Part shown: piece after piece, positions 44,271-52,503 of the stretch
Position numbering within the stretch: the first letter of the stretch is position 1
Layout: each line of letters begins with the position of its first letter
DNA from: Deltaproteobacteria bacterium
Lineage (GTDB): Bacteria; Desulfobacterota; Desulfobulbia; Desulfobulbales; Desulfurivibrionaceae
Length of the DNA: 53,075 bases
Direction of reading: 5' to 3'
Assembly: GCA_026388735.1 (NCBI GenBank)
Contig: JAPLJG010000120.1
Coordinates: 4,862 to 57,936 of the forward strand
Notes under the pieces: model-generated
The model's input: only the letters and a program-made list of their open reading frames with translations
The model's database searches: none
Told to the model about the DNA's origin: nothing
Translations under genes and position numbers: made by a program

Positions 44271-44426
44271 GCAGGATCGACTCCCCGGCCACAGGGAGGG
44301 AGCGTCACTGGACAGCCAGAATAAAGATTTTGGGGGCTTTTTTTTCGCGAGCCCACAGAGGCCCCCAAAGATACCCCCAAACCTTCTGGATTTTAGCATA
44401 TCAGGATGGAAGTCAGCGGACAACAG
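44271..44426. other. Intergenic region with inverted repeat, next to tRNA-Leu
   Basis: TTTGGGGGC (44329-44337) and GCCCCCAAA (44361-44369) form a 9-bp inverted repeat; a second CCCCCAAA follows at once. I see no gene. Being next to the 3' end of a tRNA gene it could be an old integration site, but no integrase is present. Confidence 0.35.
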
Positions 44427-44458
44427 AAAAAGAAAAAGCCCTGATTTCTCAGGGCTTT
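44427..44458 (-). terminator. Terminator of tRNA-Leu
   Basis: On the minus strand AAAGCCCTGA and TCAGGGCTTT form a perfect 10-bp stem with a four-base loop, followed by TTTCTTTTTC. Confidence 0.85.
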
Positions 44459-44491
44459 CAGGACGATACCGGACAGTATCGGATTATGCGT

Positions 44492-44578
44492 TGGTGCCGG
44501 AGGTCGGAATCGAACCGACATGGAGTTGCCCCCGCGGGATTTTGAGTCCCGTGCGTCTACCAGTTTCACCACTCCGGC
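44492..44578 (-). tRNA. tRNA-Leu (anticodon CAA)
   Basis: An 87-nt type II tRNA on the minus strand. The acceptor stem is GCCGGAG/CTCCGGC with an encoded ACCA end; the anticodon loop CTCAAAA gives CAA (44542-44544), reading UUG. A long variable arm (GCGGGGGCAACTCC region) and the T-arm GGTTCGATTCC are present. It has its own terminator. Confidence 0.96.
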
Positions 44579-44685
44579 AAAATTACAATGCTGCGTCCCG
44601 TAAACGGGTGCAGCATCGGACGAACACTATAGAGGCCTTGCCGAGCCCTGTCAAGCCCTAAAGCCCCTTCTCTTTCCCCCCTGTT

Positions 44686-45255
44686 TCAGTGACTAGTTCC
44701 TAGGAAAATCTTCTGGAACCGGTAAAAGTAATCCACCCCCGACCAGACCGTCATCACTGCGGAAACATAGAGGATGGCCTTGCCCAGTTCGTGCAGGAAG
44801 GGGATGGGTACGACGCCCAGGGGGAAGATCAGGATGCAGAGCGCGGTGTACTGCATAATGCTTTTCAGTTTGCCCATGCCGCTGGCCGCGATCACGATGC
44901 CCGAAGAGGCAGCCACGCCACGCAGCCCGGTGATCACCAACTCCCTGGCCAGGATGATGAACACCAGCCAGGCCGGGAGCTTGTCCATGGGGATCAGCAT
45001 GATCAGGGCCGCGCAGACCAGCACCTTGTCCGCCACCGGGTCCATCAATTTGCCCAGAACCGTTTCTATTTTGTGCTTGCGCGCGTAATAGCCGTCTGCA
45101 AGATCGGTAAGCGCCCCGGTGAGAAAAAGAAAAAAGGCGAAGAGGCTGACCACGACGCTGGGCTCGGGATAGAGAAAAAAGAGCAGGACCGGCGCCACCG
45201 CAAAGCGGTATCCGGTGAGCAGATTGGGAACGGTGAAGATAGCGTGTCGACTCAT
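44686..45255 (-). CDS. pgsA: CDP-diacylglycerol-glycerol-3-phosphate 3-phosphatidyltransferase
   Basis: Makes phosphatidylglycerophosphate in the inner membrane, the committed step to phosphatidylglycerol. The 189-residue product is polytopic and has the full CDP-alcohol phosphotransferase motif: DLADGYYARKHKIETVLGKL followed by MDPVADK. The opening FTVPNLLTGYR is typical of PgsA. No clear Shine-Dalgarno is seen; the start lies 4 bp after the lytic transglycosylase stop, suggesting translational coupling. Confidence 0.95.
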   Translation of the reverse strand: MSRHAIFTVPNLLTGYRFAVAPVLLFFLYPEPSVVVSLFAFFLFLTGALTDLADGYYARKHKIETVLGKLMDPVADKVLVCAALIMLIPMDKLPAWLVFIILARELVITGLRGVAASSGIVIAASGMGKLKSIMQYTALCILIFPLGVVPIPFLHELGKAILYVSAVMTVWSGVDYFYRFQKIFLGTSH

Positions 45256-45259
45256 GGGG

Positions 45260-45934
45260 CTAATTGGCCGCCCCCAGCCAGCGGGAGGAAGGAGCCGCCG
45301 CGGCTGTCATTTGTCGGTAATGCTGGATAACCTTGGCCACGTACTGCTGGGTTTCAGGGATCAGTGGAATGCCCTGGGCGGCCTCAACCTTTCCTGGCCC
45401 GGCATTGTAAGCGGCTAGGGCCAGTCTGAGGTTGCCGCCGAAGCGGGACATCATCTGGCGCAGGTAATTGGTGCCGCCGAAGATGTTTTCCTGGGGGTCA
45501 AACGGATTCCAGACATTGAGGTCGGCAGCGGTTCCCGGCATCAGCTGCATGAGCCCTTGGGCTCCTTTGGAAGAAACGGCCTGGCAGTCGAAGTTGGATT
45601 CGGTCTTGATCACGGCCTTGATCAACAGGGGGTCCATCTCGTAGCGGTTGGCCGCCCTCTGGATATGCTCTTCATAGAGGCGCGGATCGCCGGCCTTCGT
45701 CGCCCTGCTGCTGCCTCCCCGGAACTGTGGTCGGATCACCCCGAGCTTGTAGCGAGGATCGTTGGGCACATTGGTGAAATGCACGGTGCCCTGGTGATCG
45801 ACAAAGGTGTAGATCGCCGCTTGAGCGCCATCCGGCGCCAGCAGCAATGCCCAGACCAGCACGGTCAGGAGTTGTCCTGCCATCCTGGCTCTGGGTTTTC
45901 CCTTGTGGCTGTGTGGTTTCCGTGTCTGCGCCAA
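45260..45934 (-). CDS. Lytic transglycosylase with N-terminal DUF4124-like segment
   Basis: A secreted muramidase-type enzyme that cleaves peptidoglycan. The 224-residue product has a signal peptide (basic KPHSHKGKPRAR then LLTVLVWALLLA), a DUF4124-like strand pair (AIYTFVDHQGTVHFTNVPND), and an SLT (family 1) domain with catalytic Glu112 in IKTESNFDCQAVSSKGAQGLMQLMPGTA and ALAAYNAGPGKVE. The preferred start is TTG 45934, which has GGAG 8 nt upstream; ATG 45885 is possible but poorly placed. It lies between the transaldolase and pgsA genes. Confidence 0.9.
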   Translation of the reverse strand: MAQTRKPHSHKGKPRARMAGQLLTVLVWALLLAPDGAQAAIYTFVDHQGTVHFTNVPNDPRYKLGVIRPQFRGGSSRATKAGDPRLYEEHIQRAANRYEMDPLLIKAVIKTESNFDCQAVSSKGAQGLMQLMPGTAADLNVWNPFDPQENIFGGTNYLRQMMSRFGGNLRLALAAYNAGPGKVEAAQGIPLIPETQQYVAKVIQHYRQMTAAAAPSSRWLGAAN

Positions 45935-45974
45935 GTTTTTGTCTCCGAACAGATGCGCCTGCAACAACAGTATA

Positions 45975-46622
45975 CTACACTTTTGCTCTTTTTTCCCAGT
46001 CGGCCAAAAATTGTTCCATGCCGAGGTCGGTGAGGGGATGCCGGGCAAGCTGGGCGATGACCTTGAAGGGGATCGTGGCGATATGGGCGCCCAACAGGGC
46101 CGCGTCCACCACATGGTTGGGATTGCGGATGCTGGCGACAATCACCTCGGTGGCATAGCCGTAGTTGTCGTAGATGTTCATGATGTCGCTGATTAGATCC
46201 ATGCCGTTCTGGGAGATGTCGTCCAGTCGGCCGACGAAGGGGCTCGCATAGCTGGCCCCGGCCTTGGCGGCCATCAGGGCCTGGCTGGCGGAAAACACCA
46301 GGGTCACGTTGGTTTTGATCTTCTCATCGGCAAGCTGCTTGACCGCCTTGAGGCCCTCGGTGGTCATGGGGATTTTGATCACGATGTTTGCGTGGATGGC
46401 GGCAAGCTCTCGGCCCTCGCGGACCATGCCTTCGGCGTCAAGGGCGATTACCTCGGCGCTGATCGGGCCGTCCACTATCTTGCAGATATCCTTGATGATC
46501 TCCCGAAAGGGCTTGTTCTCCCTGGCGATCAGCGAGGGGTTGGTGGTGACTCCATCCACCATGCCCATGTCCACGGCTTTTTTGATTTCTTCGATGTTGG
46601 CGGTATCAATAAAAAACTTCAT
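45975..46622 (-). CDS. Transaldolase, short type (fructose-6-phosphate aldolase-like)
   Basis: A 215-residue TIM-barrel enzyme of the TalC/FSA subfamily. It begins [16 protein letters not shown] and has the Schiff-base lysine K83 in NIVIKIPMT, plus VTTNPSLIA and [14 protein letters not shown] ([13 protein letters not shown]). In bacteria with no long transaldolase this type serves the pentose phosphate pathway; FSA activity is the alternative. The 3' end is 40 bp before the lytic transglycosylase start. Confidence 0.93.
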   Translation of the reverse strand: MKFFIDTANIEEIKKAVDMGMVDGVTTNPSLIARENKPFREIIKDICKIVDGPISAEVIALDAEGMVREGRELAAIHANIVIKIPMTTEGLKAVKQLADEKIKTNVTLVFSASQALMAAKAGASYASPFVGRLDDISQNGMDLISDIMNIYDNYGYATEVIVASIRNPNHVVDAALLGAHIATIPFKVIAQLARHPLTDLGMEQFLADWEKRAKV

Positions 46623-46655
46623 CTATTCTCTCCTTGTAAGGGCAAGAAAAAAGGC

Positions 46656-46940
46656 TCAGCCATTTTCTTGCCGATTTGTTGCGTGGGCATCACAATACAT
46701 TTTCCGGCATTGTTCACTGCAAAAAAATACAGATGTATCCCCATCTTGTAACACAATTGCCTGCCTTTTGGGAATATAGATATGACAGACCGGGTCTTCC
46801 ACCAGTTGATCGTGAACGGCAAGGTCGTCTGCCTCTGCGGACTGCCGGTTGCTGGGGGGGCGTGGTTTTTTTCTCATGCCGCCGGTCACCAACCGGTAGA
46901 TGATATAGAGGAAAACCGCGTAAATAAAGAGTTTAAACAC
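46656..46940 (-). CDS. Small membrane-anchored TRASH/YHS-like protein (PP0621-like)
   Basis: A 94-residue protein with one N-terminal membrane helix (FKLFIYAVFLYIIYRLV), a basic linker, and a C-terminal metal-binding-like module with C52 (DPVCHIYIP), C74 and C78 (FFCSEQCRKMY) and C83. This is the pattern of YHS/TRASH zinc or metal-sensing motifs, as in PP0621-type proteins. The start GTG 46940, with a GGGGGG run upstream, overlaps the end of folK by 8 bp. Function unknown. Confidence 0.7.
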   Translation of the reverse strand: MFKLFIYAVFLYIIYRLVTGGMRKKPRPPSNRQSAEADDLAVHDQLVEDPVCHIYIPKRQAIVLQDGDTSVFFCSEQCRKMYCDAHATNRQENG

Positions 46941-47451
46941 CGAAAGCCCCCCTGTCTCGCCACTCCTGTCGCTCCACTTCGGTCTGCGTCCGGAGTTCGT
47001 CGCAAAGGTCCAGGCTGGTCCGGCCAAGAATCGGATGCACATACTCAGGGGCAATTTCCGCCAGCGGCGCTAACACGAAAAGCCGGTGGGCGATCTGCGG
47101 GTGGGGCACAATCAGCTCTTGGCTCTGTATCATCAGATCTCCGTAGTAGAGCAGGTCCAGATCAACGGGTCGGTCTTGGGTCAGGGCGCGATCCCGTCCC
47201 AGGTCTGTCTCAATGGTGAGCATGGCGGTTAGGAGCTCCATGGGGGAAAGGCTGATGCAAATTTCACCCACGGCATTGGTGAACCAGAGGTCCGTGTCCA
47301 TCCCGACCGGCTCTGTCCGGTATGGGCTTGACAGCCGGTTCAGGCTAATCCCTGCCACCGCGCCCAACCGCTGCCAGGCATCGATCAGGTTGGCTTGACC
47401 GTCGCCGAGATTCGATCCCAGCCCGATAAAGGCCTGCTGCTGGTTTTTCAC
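46933..47451 (-). CDS. folK: 2-amino-4-hydroxy-6-hydroxymethyldihydropteridine pyrophosphokinase
   Basis: Transfers pyrophosphate from ATP to 6-hydroxymethyl-dihydropterin in folate synthesis. The 172-residue product has the HPPK motifs AFIGLGSNLGD, SSPYRTEPVG, and the signature RALTQDRPVDLDLLYYGD, followed by VPHPQIAHRLFVLAPL. Its 3' end overlaps the next small gene by 8 bp. A repeat hairpin lies between it and dapB. Confidence 0.95.
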   Translation of the reverse strand: MKNQQQAFIGLGSNLGDGQANLIDAWQRLGAVAGISLNRLSSPYRTEPVGMDTDLWFTNAVGEICISLSPMELLTAMLTIETDLGRDRALTQDRPVDLDLLYYGDLMIQSQELIVPHPQIAHRLFVLAPLAEIAPEYVHPILGRTSLDLCDELRTQTEVERQEWRDRGAFGV

Positions 47452-47481
47452 GGGAGAGTTAAGCTGTCATTGGTTGGCATA

Positions 47482-47530
47482 AGGAGCCGCGTAACGAAAT
47501 AATCATGAGTATTTCGTTACGACCCCTAAA
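47482..47530. repeat. Dispersed hairpin repeat, copy 3 (complete inverted repeat)
   Basis: CGTAACGAAATA (47490-47501) and its complement TATTTCGTTACG (47510-47521) form a strong stem; the outer parts (AGGAGCCG and CCCCT) extend it imperfectly. It is the most complete of the three copies and lies between dapB and folK. Confidence 0.65.
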
Positions 47531-48335
47531 TATCCTGCAATCCCAGAACATCAAACATGGTGTAGAGGCCATTGGGCTTGCCCACCACCCAGGCGGCGGC
47601 AAGGGCCGCACCCCTGGCGAAGTTGTCCCGGCTATGGGCCCGGTGGGTGAGTTCCAGCCTCTCCCCTGCCCCGGCAAAATAGACGGTGTGCTCGCCCACG
47701 ATATCCCCGGCCCTGATGGTCTGGATGCCGATCTCCTTGTCGGTGCGCTCACCGATCATGCCGTGGCGGGAATAGACCCCCACCTCGGCCAGGTTGCGGT
47801 GCACGCCTTCCGCGACCATTTCCCCCAATTTAAGGGCCGTGCCGCTGGGCGCATCCTTTTTCATCCGGTGGTGCGCCTCGACGATCTCGATATCGTAATC
47901 ATCCCCCAACAGGGCGGCCATTTTTCTGGCGATCTTGAACAGGACATTGACGCCCACCGCCATGTTTGGCGACTGGACGCAGGGGAAATTCCGGCTCAAT
48001 TCCTTAAGCTCGGCAAGATTATCGGGGGTCAGGCCGGTGGTGCCGATGACCATGGCCTTTCTCGCCAAGGCGGCCTTGCGGGCCAGGGCCATGGTGGCCT
48101 CGTGGAAGGTGAAATCAATAACCACATCCCCCTGGGCCATGACCGCTTCGAAGCTGTCCGCTACCTTTACTCCCAACGTGCCCATCCCGGCCAGATCGCC
48201 AAGATCCTTGCCAAGCTCCGGGCCATCGGGCCGCTCAAAACCAGCGGTCAGGGTCAACCCTTCCTGCTGGTGCACCATATAGCTGATCCGGCGGCCCATC
48301 CGGCCTGCGGCCCCGGCGACAATAACCTTGGTCAT
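47526..48335 (-). CDS. dapB: 4-hydroxy-tetrahydrodipicolinate reductase
   Basis: The second pathway-specific step to diaminopimelate and lysine, using NAD(P)H. The 269-residue product begins MTKVIVAGAAGRMGRRI (nucleotide-binding GAAGRMG) and has VIDFTFHEATMA, VIGTTGLTPDN and the catalytic VEAHHRMKKDAPSGTA. ATG 48335 was chosen because GAAGGAG lies 7 nt upstream. The gene lies 47 bp after dapA. Confidence 0.96.
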   Translation of the reverse strand: MTKVIVAGAAGRMGRRISYMVHQQEGLTLTAGFERPDGPELGKDLGDLAGMGTLGVKVADSFEAVMAQGDVVIDFTFHEATMALARKAALARKAMVIGTTGLTPDNLAELKELSRNFPCVQSPNMAVGVNVLFKIARKMAALLGDDYDIEIVEAHHRMKKDAPSGTALKLGEMVAEGVHRNLAEVGVYSRHGMIGERTDKEIGIQTIRAGDIVGEHTVYFAGAGERLELTHRAHSRDNFARGAALAAAWVVGKPNGLYTMFDVLGLQDI

Positions 48336-48382
48336 GATCTTCTCCTTCAATCAGTTTTCAGCCGTCAGCTAATCGCGTAAAC

Positions 48383-49264
48383 TTAGATGAGCCCGTAAGC
48401 GGTAATAACTTTCTTCAGCTTATCCTCGTTACCTTCGTTCATCTTGTACAGGGGCAACCGCGGCAGGCCGGACTTGATCTTGCCCATCATCATGAGCGCC
48501 GTCTTGGCAGGCACCGGGTTGGTGTCGATGAACATCGCCTGCATCAGGGGAAGCAGCTTGTAGTGCAGCTCCTGGGCCTTGGCAATATCCCCGGCCAAGG
48601 CGGCGTCCATCATCGCGGCCATGTCCTTGGGCGCCACGTTGGAGGTGACGGAGATAACCCCGGTGCCGCCGATCATCACGGTGGGCATGGAGGTGAAATC
48701 ATCCCCGGACATGACGGCAAAATCCTTGGGGCAGAGGCGGATGACCTGGCTGATCTGGTTGAGATCGGCGGTGGCCTCCTTGACCCCGACGATATTGGCG
48801 ATCTGGGCGCAGCGGGCCACGGTCTCGGGCAGCATGTTCACCGCGGTCCGGCTCGGCACGTTGTAGAGGATGATGGGGAGGTCCACTGCCTCGGCCACTG
48901 CCTTGAAGTGCTGAAAGAGCCCTTCCTGGGACGGCTTGTTGTAGTACGGGGTGATCATCAGGGCGCCATCCGCCCCGGCCTCCTTGGCTGCGCGGGTCAG
49001 CTCGATGGATTCGCTGGTGCTGTTGGAGCCGGTTCCGGCCAGCACCAGCACCCGGCCAGCCACGGTTTTGACGGTCAGCTCCACGACCCGGCGGTGCTCG
49101 GCATGGCTCATGGTGGCGGATTCGCCAGTGGTGCCGCAGGGGACAATGCCATGGGTCCCGCCCGCTATCTGAAACTCGATGAGATCCTGCAACCCCTGCT
49201 CATCTAGCTTGCCATCAATGAACGGGGTGACGATGGCGACAAAGGCTCCGCGAAACTTATTCAT
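48383..49264 (-). CDS. dapA: 4-hydroxy-tetrahydrodipicolinate synthase
   Basis: Condenses pyruvate with aspartate semialdehyde, the first committed step to diaminopimelate. The 293-residue TIM-barrel product has GIVPCGTTGESATM, the catalytic Tyr134 (ILYNVPSRTA) and Schiff-base Lys162 (NIVGVKEATADL). AGGAGG lies upstream of the ATG. It lies between dapF and dapB in the same orientation. Confidence 0.97.
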   Translation of the reverse strand: MNKFRGAFVAIVTPFIDGKLDEQGLQDLIEFQIAGGTHGIVPCGTTGESATMSHAEHRRVVELTVKTVAGRVLVLAGTGSNSTSESIELTRAAKEAGADGALMITPYYNKPSQEGLFQHFKAVAEAVDLPIILYNVPSRTAVNMLPETVARCAQIANIVGVKEATADLNQISQVIRLCPKDFAVMSGDDFTSMPTVMIGGTGVISVTSNVAPKDMAAMMDAALAGDIAKAQELHYKLLPLMQAMFIDTNPVPAKTALMMMGKIKSGLPRLPLYKMNEGNEDKLKKVITAYGLI

Positions 49265-49311
49265 AACTTCCTCCTGTCTACTCTCAAAGGCAAAAAAAGG
49301 GAGTTGCTCCC

Positions 49312-50154
49312 TTACGATTTCATTCTCAGTGCTTCGGTGTGTAGCCGACCCTCGTAGATAAAATTGGCCGGTCCTTCCAGAAAGACGTCGGCAATCTCCT
49401 GCCCGGCGAGGGAGTAATGGATGGTCAACTGCTCGCCCCCCGAGGTAGTTACCGTCACCGGCGGTCGAACCTGGCCAAGAAGCCCGGCGATGATGGCTGC
49501 GGCTACGGCTCCGGTGCCGCAGGCCAGGGTTTCCCCTTCGACCCCGCGCTCGTAGGTGCGGACGATCAGTCCGTTGCCCGTCTGCTGCTGCACGAAATTG
49601 ACGTTGGTCCCGGCTGGCTGGAAATGTTCGTGGAAGCGGATCAGTCTGCCCGACTCCAGCACCGGCGCTTGCGTAATGTCTTCCATGAAGAGCACGGCGT
49701 GGGGCACCCCGGTGTTGAGGCTATGCACCATCTGCTCCCGGCCGTTGACCATGAGCTTCTCCTGCAGCCGGAGGCCGGTGGGCGCGGTCATCTTGAGCTT
49801 GACCGATTGGCCTGTCACCTCGGCCTCAATGATTCCGGCCACGGTTTCAAAGCGCATCCGCGCCGGGGCGATACCCCGGTCATGGGCAAAGCGGGCGGCG
49901 CAGCGGGCACCGTTGCCGCACATCTCGGCCCAGCTGCCGTCACCGTTTAAGAACTGCCAGCGGAAATCAGCAGTCGTGCTGTTTTCGATGAAGATCAGGC
50001 CGTCCGCGCCCACGGAAACCCTCCGCTCGCACACCGCCCTGGCAAAGGCGGGCATCTCTTCCTCGGCCAGAAACGGGGTGCGGTGGTCAATGAGGATGAA
50101 GTCATTGCCGGTGCCGCTCATCTTGGTGAATTCAATAGGAAACTGCATGCTCAT
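49312..50154 (-). CDS. dapF: Diaminopimelate epimerase
   Basis: Converts LL- to meso-diaminopimelate without cofactor. The 280-residue product has TKMSGTGNDFILID, the catalytic Cys79 in EMCGNGARCAARF, and the second cysteine in LACGTGAVAAAI. Its ATG overlaps the lysA stop (ATGA), so the two are translationally coupled. Confidence 0.96.
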   Translation of the reverse strand: MSMQFPIEFTKMSGTGNDFILIDHRTPFLAEEEMPAFARAVCERRVSVGADGLIFIENSTTADFRWQFLNGDGSWAEMCGNGARCAARFAHDRGIAPARMRFETVAGIIEAEVTGQSVKLKMTAPTGLRLQEKLMVNGREQMVHSLNTGVPHAVLFMEDITQAPVLESGRLIRFHEHFQPAGTNVNFVQQQTGNGLIVRTYERGVEGETLACGTGAVAAAIIAGLLGQVRPPVTVTTSGGEQLTIHYSLAGQEIADVFLEGPANFIYEGRLHTEALRMKS

Positions 50155-51416
50155 GCGCCCTGCTGCTTAAGGAATTCCGGGATGCTTTCCCCCTGGATTA
50201 GGGTTTCATAGGTTTCCCTGGCCCGGATCACATGAAAAGCACCGCCATGCACCAGCACCTCGGCCACCCGGGGCCGGGAGTTGTAGTTGGAAGACATGGA
50301 AAACCCATAGGCCCCGGCGCTCATCACGGCCAGCAGCTCGTTGGCTTCCACGTTGGGCATCAGCCTTTCGCGGGCAAGAAAATCGCCGGTTTCACAGATC
50401 GGCCCCACCACATCGGCTACTGCCTGTTCTCGGCCGGGGCGTTCCACGGCCTGGATGTGATGGAAGGCGTCGTAGAGGCTGGGTCGGGCCAGGTCGTTCA
50501 TCCCAGCGTCGACGATGATGAATTTTTTGAGGCCTTCCTTGGTGTACAGCACCTTGGTCACCAGCGCCCCGGCGTTGCCCACCAGTACCCGGCCCGGTTC
50601 GAGGATCAGGGTGCAGTTCAGGCCACCCAGTTCCTGCTTGATGGCCTGGGCATACTCGGATGGCAACGGCGGCTCCTCGGCGTTGTAGCGGATGCCGAGG
50701 CCCCCGCCCAGGTCGAGATGGGTGATGGCGATCCCCTGCTCGGCCAGTTGGGCGATGAAGCCCTTTACCTTGGCCAGGGATTCGACAAAGGGTGAAACTA
50801 AAGTGAGCTGTGAGCCAATGTGGCAGCTCACCCCCTTGATTTCAATATTGGCCATCTTGCTGGCCGCCAGATACACCCGCAACGCCTCGCCGATGGGGAT
50901 GCCGAACTTGTTCTTGGCTAGGCCGGTGGAGATATAGGCATGGGTCTTGGGGTCCACGTCCGGATTCACCCGGAAGGAGACCGGGGCCTTGAGCCCCAAC
51001 CCTGCCGCTACCTCTTGGATCACGGCCAGCTCCTGCTCGGACTCCACATTGAGCATGAGGATACCGGATTCCAGGGCCGTACGGATCTCCGCTGCGGTTT
51101 TGCCCACCCCGGAATAGACGATCTTGCCGGGATCAACCCCGGCGGTGCGCGCCCGGAACAACTCGCCGCCGGAAACGATGTCCGTGCCGCTGCCAAGGGA
51201 CGCGAAAAGGCGGAGAATGGCGATGTTGGCGCAGGACTTGGCCGCAAAGCAGGTAATATGGGGGATGTCGGCAAAGGCCTGGTCAAAGGCGGTAAAATGC
51301 CGGGTCAGAGTGGCGGCGCTGTATAGATAGAACGGGGTGCCCACCGCCTCTGCCACCTTCGCCACGGCAATATCCTCGCAATAGAGGGTGTCATTTTTGT
51401 ACTGAAAGTCATGCAT
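50151..51416 (-). CDS. lysA: Diaminopimelate decarboxylase
   Basis: A PLP enzyme that makes lysine from meso-diaminopimelate. The 421-residue product has the PLP lysine K60 in CFAAKSCANIAIL, the SGGELFRA motif, ISCHIGS-like GVSCHIGSQ, LDLGGGLGIRYN, LEPGRVLVGNAG and the closing active-site CETGDFLA. The segment around the lysine differs from the usual YAVKAN but is otherwise intact. It overlaps dapF by 4 bp and follows a lipoprotein gene by 19 bp. Confidence 0.96.
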   Translation of the reverse strand: MHDFQYKNDTLYCEDIAVAKVAEAVGTPFYLYSAATLTRHFTAFDQAFADIPHITCFAAKSCANIAILRLFASLGSGTDIVSGGELFRARTAGVDPGKIVYSGVGKTAAEIRTALESGILMLNVESEQELAVIQEVAAGLGLKAPVSFRVNPDVDPKTHAYISTGLAKNKFGIPIGEALRVYLAASKMANIEIKGVSCHIGSQLTLVSPFVESLAKVKGFIAQLAEQGIAITHLDLGGGLGIRYNAEEPPLPSEYAQAIKQELGGLNCTLILEPGRVLVGNAGALVTKVLYTKEGLKKFIIVDAGMNDLARPSLYDAFHHIQAVERPGREQAVADVVGPICETGDFLARERLMPNVEANELLAVMSAGAYGFSMSSNYNSRPRVAEVLVHGGAFHVIRARETYETLIQGESIPEFLKQQGA

Positions 51417-51435
51417 GGTTCGTTATCTCAATTCT

Positions 51436-52503
51436 TCATTCTTCGCTGTACGTGGCTTCCATGGAAGACGTGCTTTCGTTGGGTGGCTTGGCCTGGTCAA
51501 AGGCAGTGACCGAGTAATACCAGACGCCTCTGCCCTTGGGAGGTTTCGTATCCAGGAAAGAAAGACCTGCCCCGCCAACCTCGCCGATGCGTTCCGGGGT
51601 CGGGTTGTGGGCTGCGCGGCGGTAGATGCGGAAACCCGCCAGATCGGGCTCGGCAACCGTCTCCCAGAGAACCTTGATCCCCTCGCCGGTAACCGCGATC
51701 CGCACCTTCTGGGGTGGCGCCGGGGGTGTGAGATCCCGCGGGGTGGCGCTTACGGTCGGGCTTGCCATACCGGCCGCCACAGTTCCATCATGCAGCCGCA
51801 TGGCCCGTACCTTATACAGGTATGGCTTGCTATTCCGCAGGCCCTTGTCCGTATAGACTAACCCCTCGATCAGCTCACCCGGCATCTCGCTAAACGTTTC
51901 GCCGCTGTCGGTTGAGCGGGAAACCTGATAGCGGATGGGGTCGGAAACGGTTGTCCCATCGAGCAGACCTGTAGGCTTCTGCCAGCGCAGGGTGAGAGCC
52001 TTGTCCCCTTCCTCAATCCTGAAATTTGTCGGCGCCAGGAGCGGGGTATCCCAGACCACCGAAACGGTGTTCGAGTCATCGCTGCTGACAAACCAGCCCG
52101 CCTTACTGCGCACCCGGTACACATAGCGGTGATTGGGGCGCAACAGGGTCTCCTGGTAGGAAACCCTGCCCTTGTCACTGCTTTCCGCCGTGATCTCGAT
52201 GGAAGGCCCAAAGGGAATGGGGCAGTCAGGGCAGTAGTCCTTGATGGGGATAACGGCCCGCAGCAGTTCAAATTTCTCGATCCGGTACGGCAACCGGTCG
52301 CCCTCCACGGTTGACCGGGGATAGGACCAGGAGAGCTCCACCCCTTTTTCGTCAAGATTATAGCGCAGATCGGTGATGGGCGCGGGCATTACGGTATCGG
52401 GCGGCACAGGCCGGGTCTTCTTGCCGCAACCCGCCAAACCGGCGGCGAAAACCATTGCCAAGGCCAAAACAAGGATGTGCCTGCCCATCGATTTCAACCT
52501 CAT
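51436..52503 (-). CDS. Fibronectin type III domain lipoprotein
   Basis: A 355-residue secreted protein with a lipoprotein signal peptide (LAMVFAAGLAGC, Cys26), then a conserved-looking N-terminal region (VMPAPITDLRYNLDEKGVELSWSYP) and two or three Fn3-like beta-sandwich modules (about 40-150, 155-255 and 258-350) with typical LTPPAPPQKVRIA linkers. The start overlaps the argH stop (ATGA) and it lies between argH and lysA, an order seen in related bacteria. It may be a cell-envelope structural protein; the function is unknown. Confidence 0.8.
   Translation of the reverse strand: MRLKSMGRHILVLALAMVFAAGLAGCGKKTRPVPPDTVMPAPITDLRYNLDEKGVELSWSYPRSTVEGDRLPYRIEKFELLRAVIPIKDYCPDCPIPFGPSIEITAESSDKGRVSYQETLLRPNHRYVYRVRSKAGWFVSSDDSNTVSVVWDTPLLAPTNFRIEEGDKALTLRWQKPTGLLDGTTVSDPIRYQVSRSTDSGETFSEMPGELIEGLVYTDKGLRNSKPYLYKVRAMRLHDGTVAAGMASPTVSATPRDLTPPAPPQKVRIAVTGEGIKVLWETVAEPDLAGFRIYRRAAHNPTPERIGEVGGAGLSFLDTKPPKGRGVWYYSVTAFDQAKPPNESTSSMEATYSEE

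Noticed and set aside
44177..44545. Open frame ending in RRSESNRHGVAPAGF on the plus strand across the tRNA-Leu region
   Set aside because: It is the antisense of the tRNA gene; this tail is a well-known false translation of tRNA-Leu. There is no ribosome site.
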